Shown: piece by piece, positions 63,344 through 64,000 of the stretch
Numbering within the stretch: position 1 is the stretch's first letter
How the letters are laid out: every line of letters begins with the position of its first letter
Assembly (NCBI RefSeq): GCF_023650515.1
Contig: NZ_CP096016.1
Span: forward strand, 1,822,001-1,886,000
From: Alkalimarinus coralli
Lineage (GTDB): Bacteria > Pseudomonadota > Gammaproteobacteria > Pseudomonadales > Oleiphilaceae
DNA: 64,000 nucleotides
Direction of reading: 5' to 3'
Made by a program: the position numbers and the translations under genes
The notes under the pieces: model-generated
Databases searched by the model: none
What the model saw: only the letters and a program-made list of their open reading frames with translations
What the model was told of the DNA's origin: nothing

Positions 63344-64000
63344 CTACTGAGCCCTCCATATAGCGCTTCCAGACTGTTTTTCTATAGCATCCAGGCGACT
63401 TTCGTGATCCGCCAGCTCTTGTGCAGATGCCCTCAAAATCTGCAGGCTTGGGCGGTCTGAAGGCAAACGCTGTACGCCTGTAATTTCCTCAGAGGCATTA
63501 TCTCCACCCAGTGAGAGCATCGTCTGCCCCCCAGTCATGATTAGATAAACATCGGCCAGGATTTCAGAATCCAGCAATGCGCCGTGCAGGTCACGCATGC
63601 TGTTATCGATACCATAGCGCTTGCAGAGTGCATCCAAGCTATTGCGCTGCCCCGGGTGCTTCTTCCTCGCTAACGCAAGTGTATCGAGAACCCCACAATA
63701 CTGTTCTACTTTTCCAGGGCTATCTTGCAGCATCAAGAATTCATGGTTGATAAACCCAATATCAAACGCCGCATTATGTATCACCAGCTCTGCCCCATTG
63801 ATAAACGCCAGGAACTCTGCGGCTATATCTTTGAAGATTGGCTTATCGGCCAAGAATTCATTGGTAATACCATGGACTTCAATTGCACTACTTTCAACTT
63901 CTCGTTGAGGGTTAATATATTGGTGATAGTGATTCCCGGTTAATTTCCGGTCGATCACCTCAACACAACCGATTTCTATTATCCGGTGACCCTGTGATGG
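63344..64000 (-). CDS. dnaQ: DNA polymerase III epsilon subunit, missing its start
   Basis: The 3'-5' proofreading exonuclease of the replicative polymerase; the gene enters from the right edge. 218 codons are visible, beginning PSQGHRIIEIGCVEV, so roughly 15 N-terminal residues with the Exo I motif lie outside. Exo II is ELVIHNAAFDIGFIN, Exo III is LHGALLDSEILADVYLIMTGGQ, with the basic NSLDALCKRYGIDNS between. The C-terminal polymerase-binding tail is present. rnhA would be expected next to it, outside the window. Confidence 0.96.
   Translation of the reverse strand, partial: PSQGHRIIEIGCVEVIDRKLTGNHYHQYINPQREVESSAIEVHGITNEFLADKPIFKDIAAEFLAFINGAELVIHNAAFDIGFINHEFLMLQDSPGKVEQYCGVLDTLALARKKHPGQRNSLDALCKRYGIDNSMRDLHGALLDSEILADVYLIMTGGQTMLSLGGDNASEEITGVQRLPSDRPSLQILRASAQELADHESRLDAIEKQSGSAIWRAQ

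Overview
This window looks like a chromosomal segment of a free-living, probably marine, gammaproteobacterium of the Pseudomonadales/Oceanospirillales kind. Gene order repeats blocks known from Pseudomonas aeruginosa: lolCDE with a PilZ gene; trxB-aat-bpt-infA-clpA-clpS-cspD; mnmA-hflD-purB; tusDCBE; metH-cysI-like-DUF934; and sohB, fimL and dnaQ. It also carries the enterobacterial-type block gacA/uvrY-uvrC-pgsA-tRNA-Gly-tRNA-Cys-tRNA-Leu. By eye the DNA is moderately AT-rich. No prophage, CRISPR array, rRNA operon or complete insertion sequence is visible. Assignment to a genus is not possible from the sequence alone.

Layout. 1-4.4 kb: the start of a LolC/LolE permease gene, a PilZ gene, a small periplasmic protein, the aguA-aguB putrescine pair and an isolated MoxR ATPase. 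4.6-11 kb: thioredoxin reductase, both N-end-rule transferases (Aat, Bpt), IF-1, the ClpA/ClpS unfoldase and adaptor that act on their products, and CspD. 11.3-18 kb: RluE, NudJ, MnmA, HflD, PurB and RoxA, mostly RNA or ribosome modification. 18-24 kb: malate synthase G, tRNA-Glu, a coiled-coil membrane protein and a hybrid histidine kinase. 24-28.4 kb: a membrane-anchored esterase and a likely aldehyde-defence module (YqhD-like reductase, DJ-1/PfpI protein, divergent LysR regulator). 28.5-35.8 kb: a tightly overlapping menaquinone operon, menF-D-H-B-C-E, which implies a second quinone and hence low-oxygen or anaerobic respiration. 36-40.2 kb: a putative outer-membrane barrel, a YgjP-like metallopeptidase with an unrecognised partner, a DUF4345-like membrane protein and a bacterial indoleamine 2,3-dioxygenase. 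40.4-45 kb: four of the five tRNAs around pgsA, uvrC and gacA. 45-51 kb: a BI-1/YccA protein, the TusDCB-TusE sulfur relay that feeds MnmA, YbiB, a DUF445 protein and NfuA. 51-57 kb: cobalamin-dependent methionine synthase and an assimilatory sulfite/nitrite reductase pair. 57-64 kb: a CPA2 antiporter, SohB, an SCP2 protein, a membrane protein, FimL and the start-less DnaQ.

Connections. MnmA (12.7 kb) takes its sulfur from TusD/C/B/E (46-47.5 kb). Aat and Bpt add leucine to protein N-termini, ClpS recognises it and ClpA unfolds the protein. PilZ and FimL both point to c-di-GMP or type IV pilus control. Sulfite reduction supplies methionine synthesis at MetH.

The least explained material is mostly non-coding: a 161-bp fold-back element with 16-bp inverted ends and matching 5-bp flanks between rluE and nudJ; a run of four hairpins upstream of the outer-membrane protein gene; a 13-bp inverted repeat built of two TTGTACAA boxes upstream of the DUF445 gene; paired palindromes before the antiporter; and an 11-bp-arm dyad between the LysR and DJ-1 genes. 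Most of the coding content is ordinary core genome, and no clearly new multi-gene system was found.
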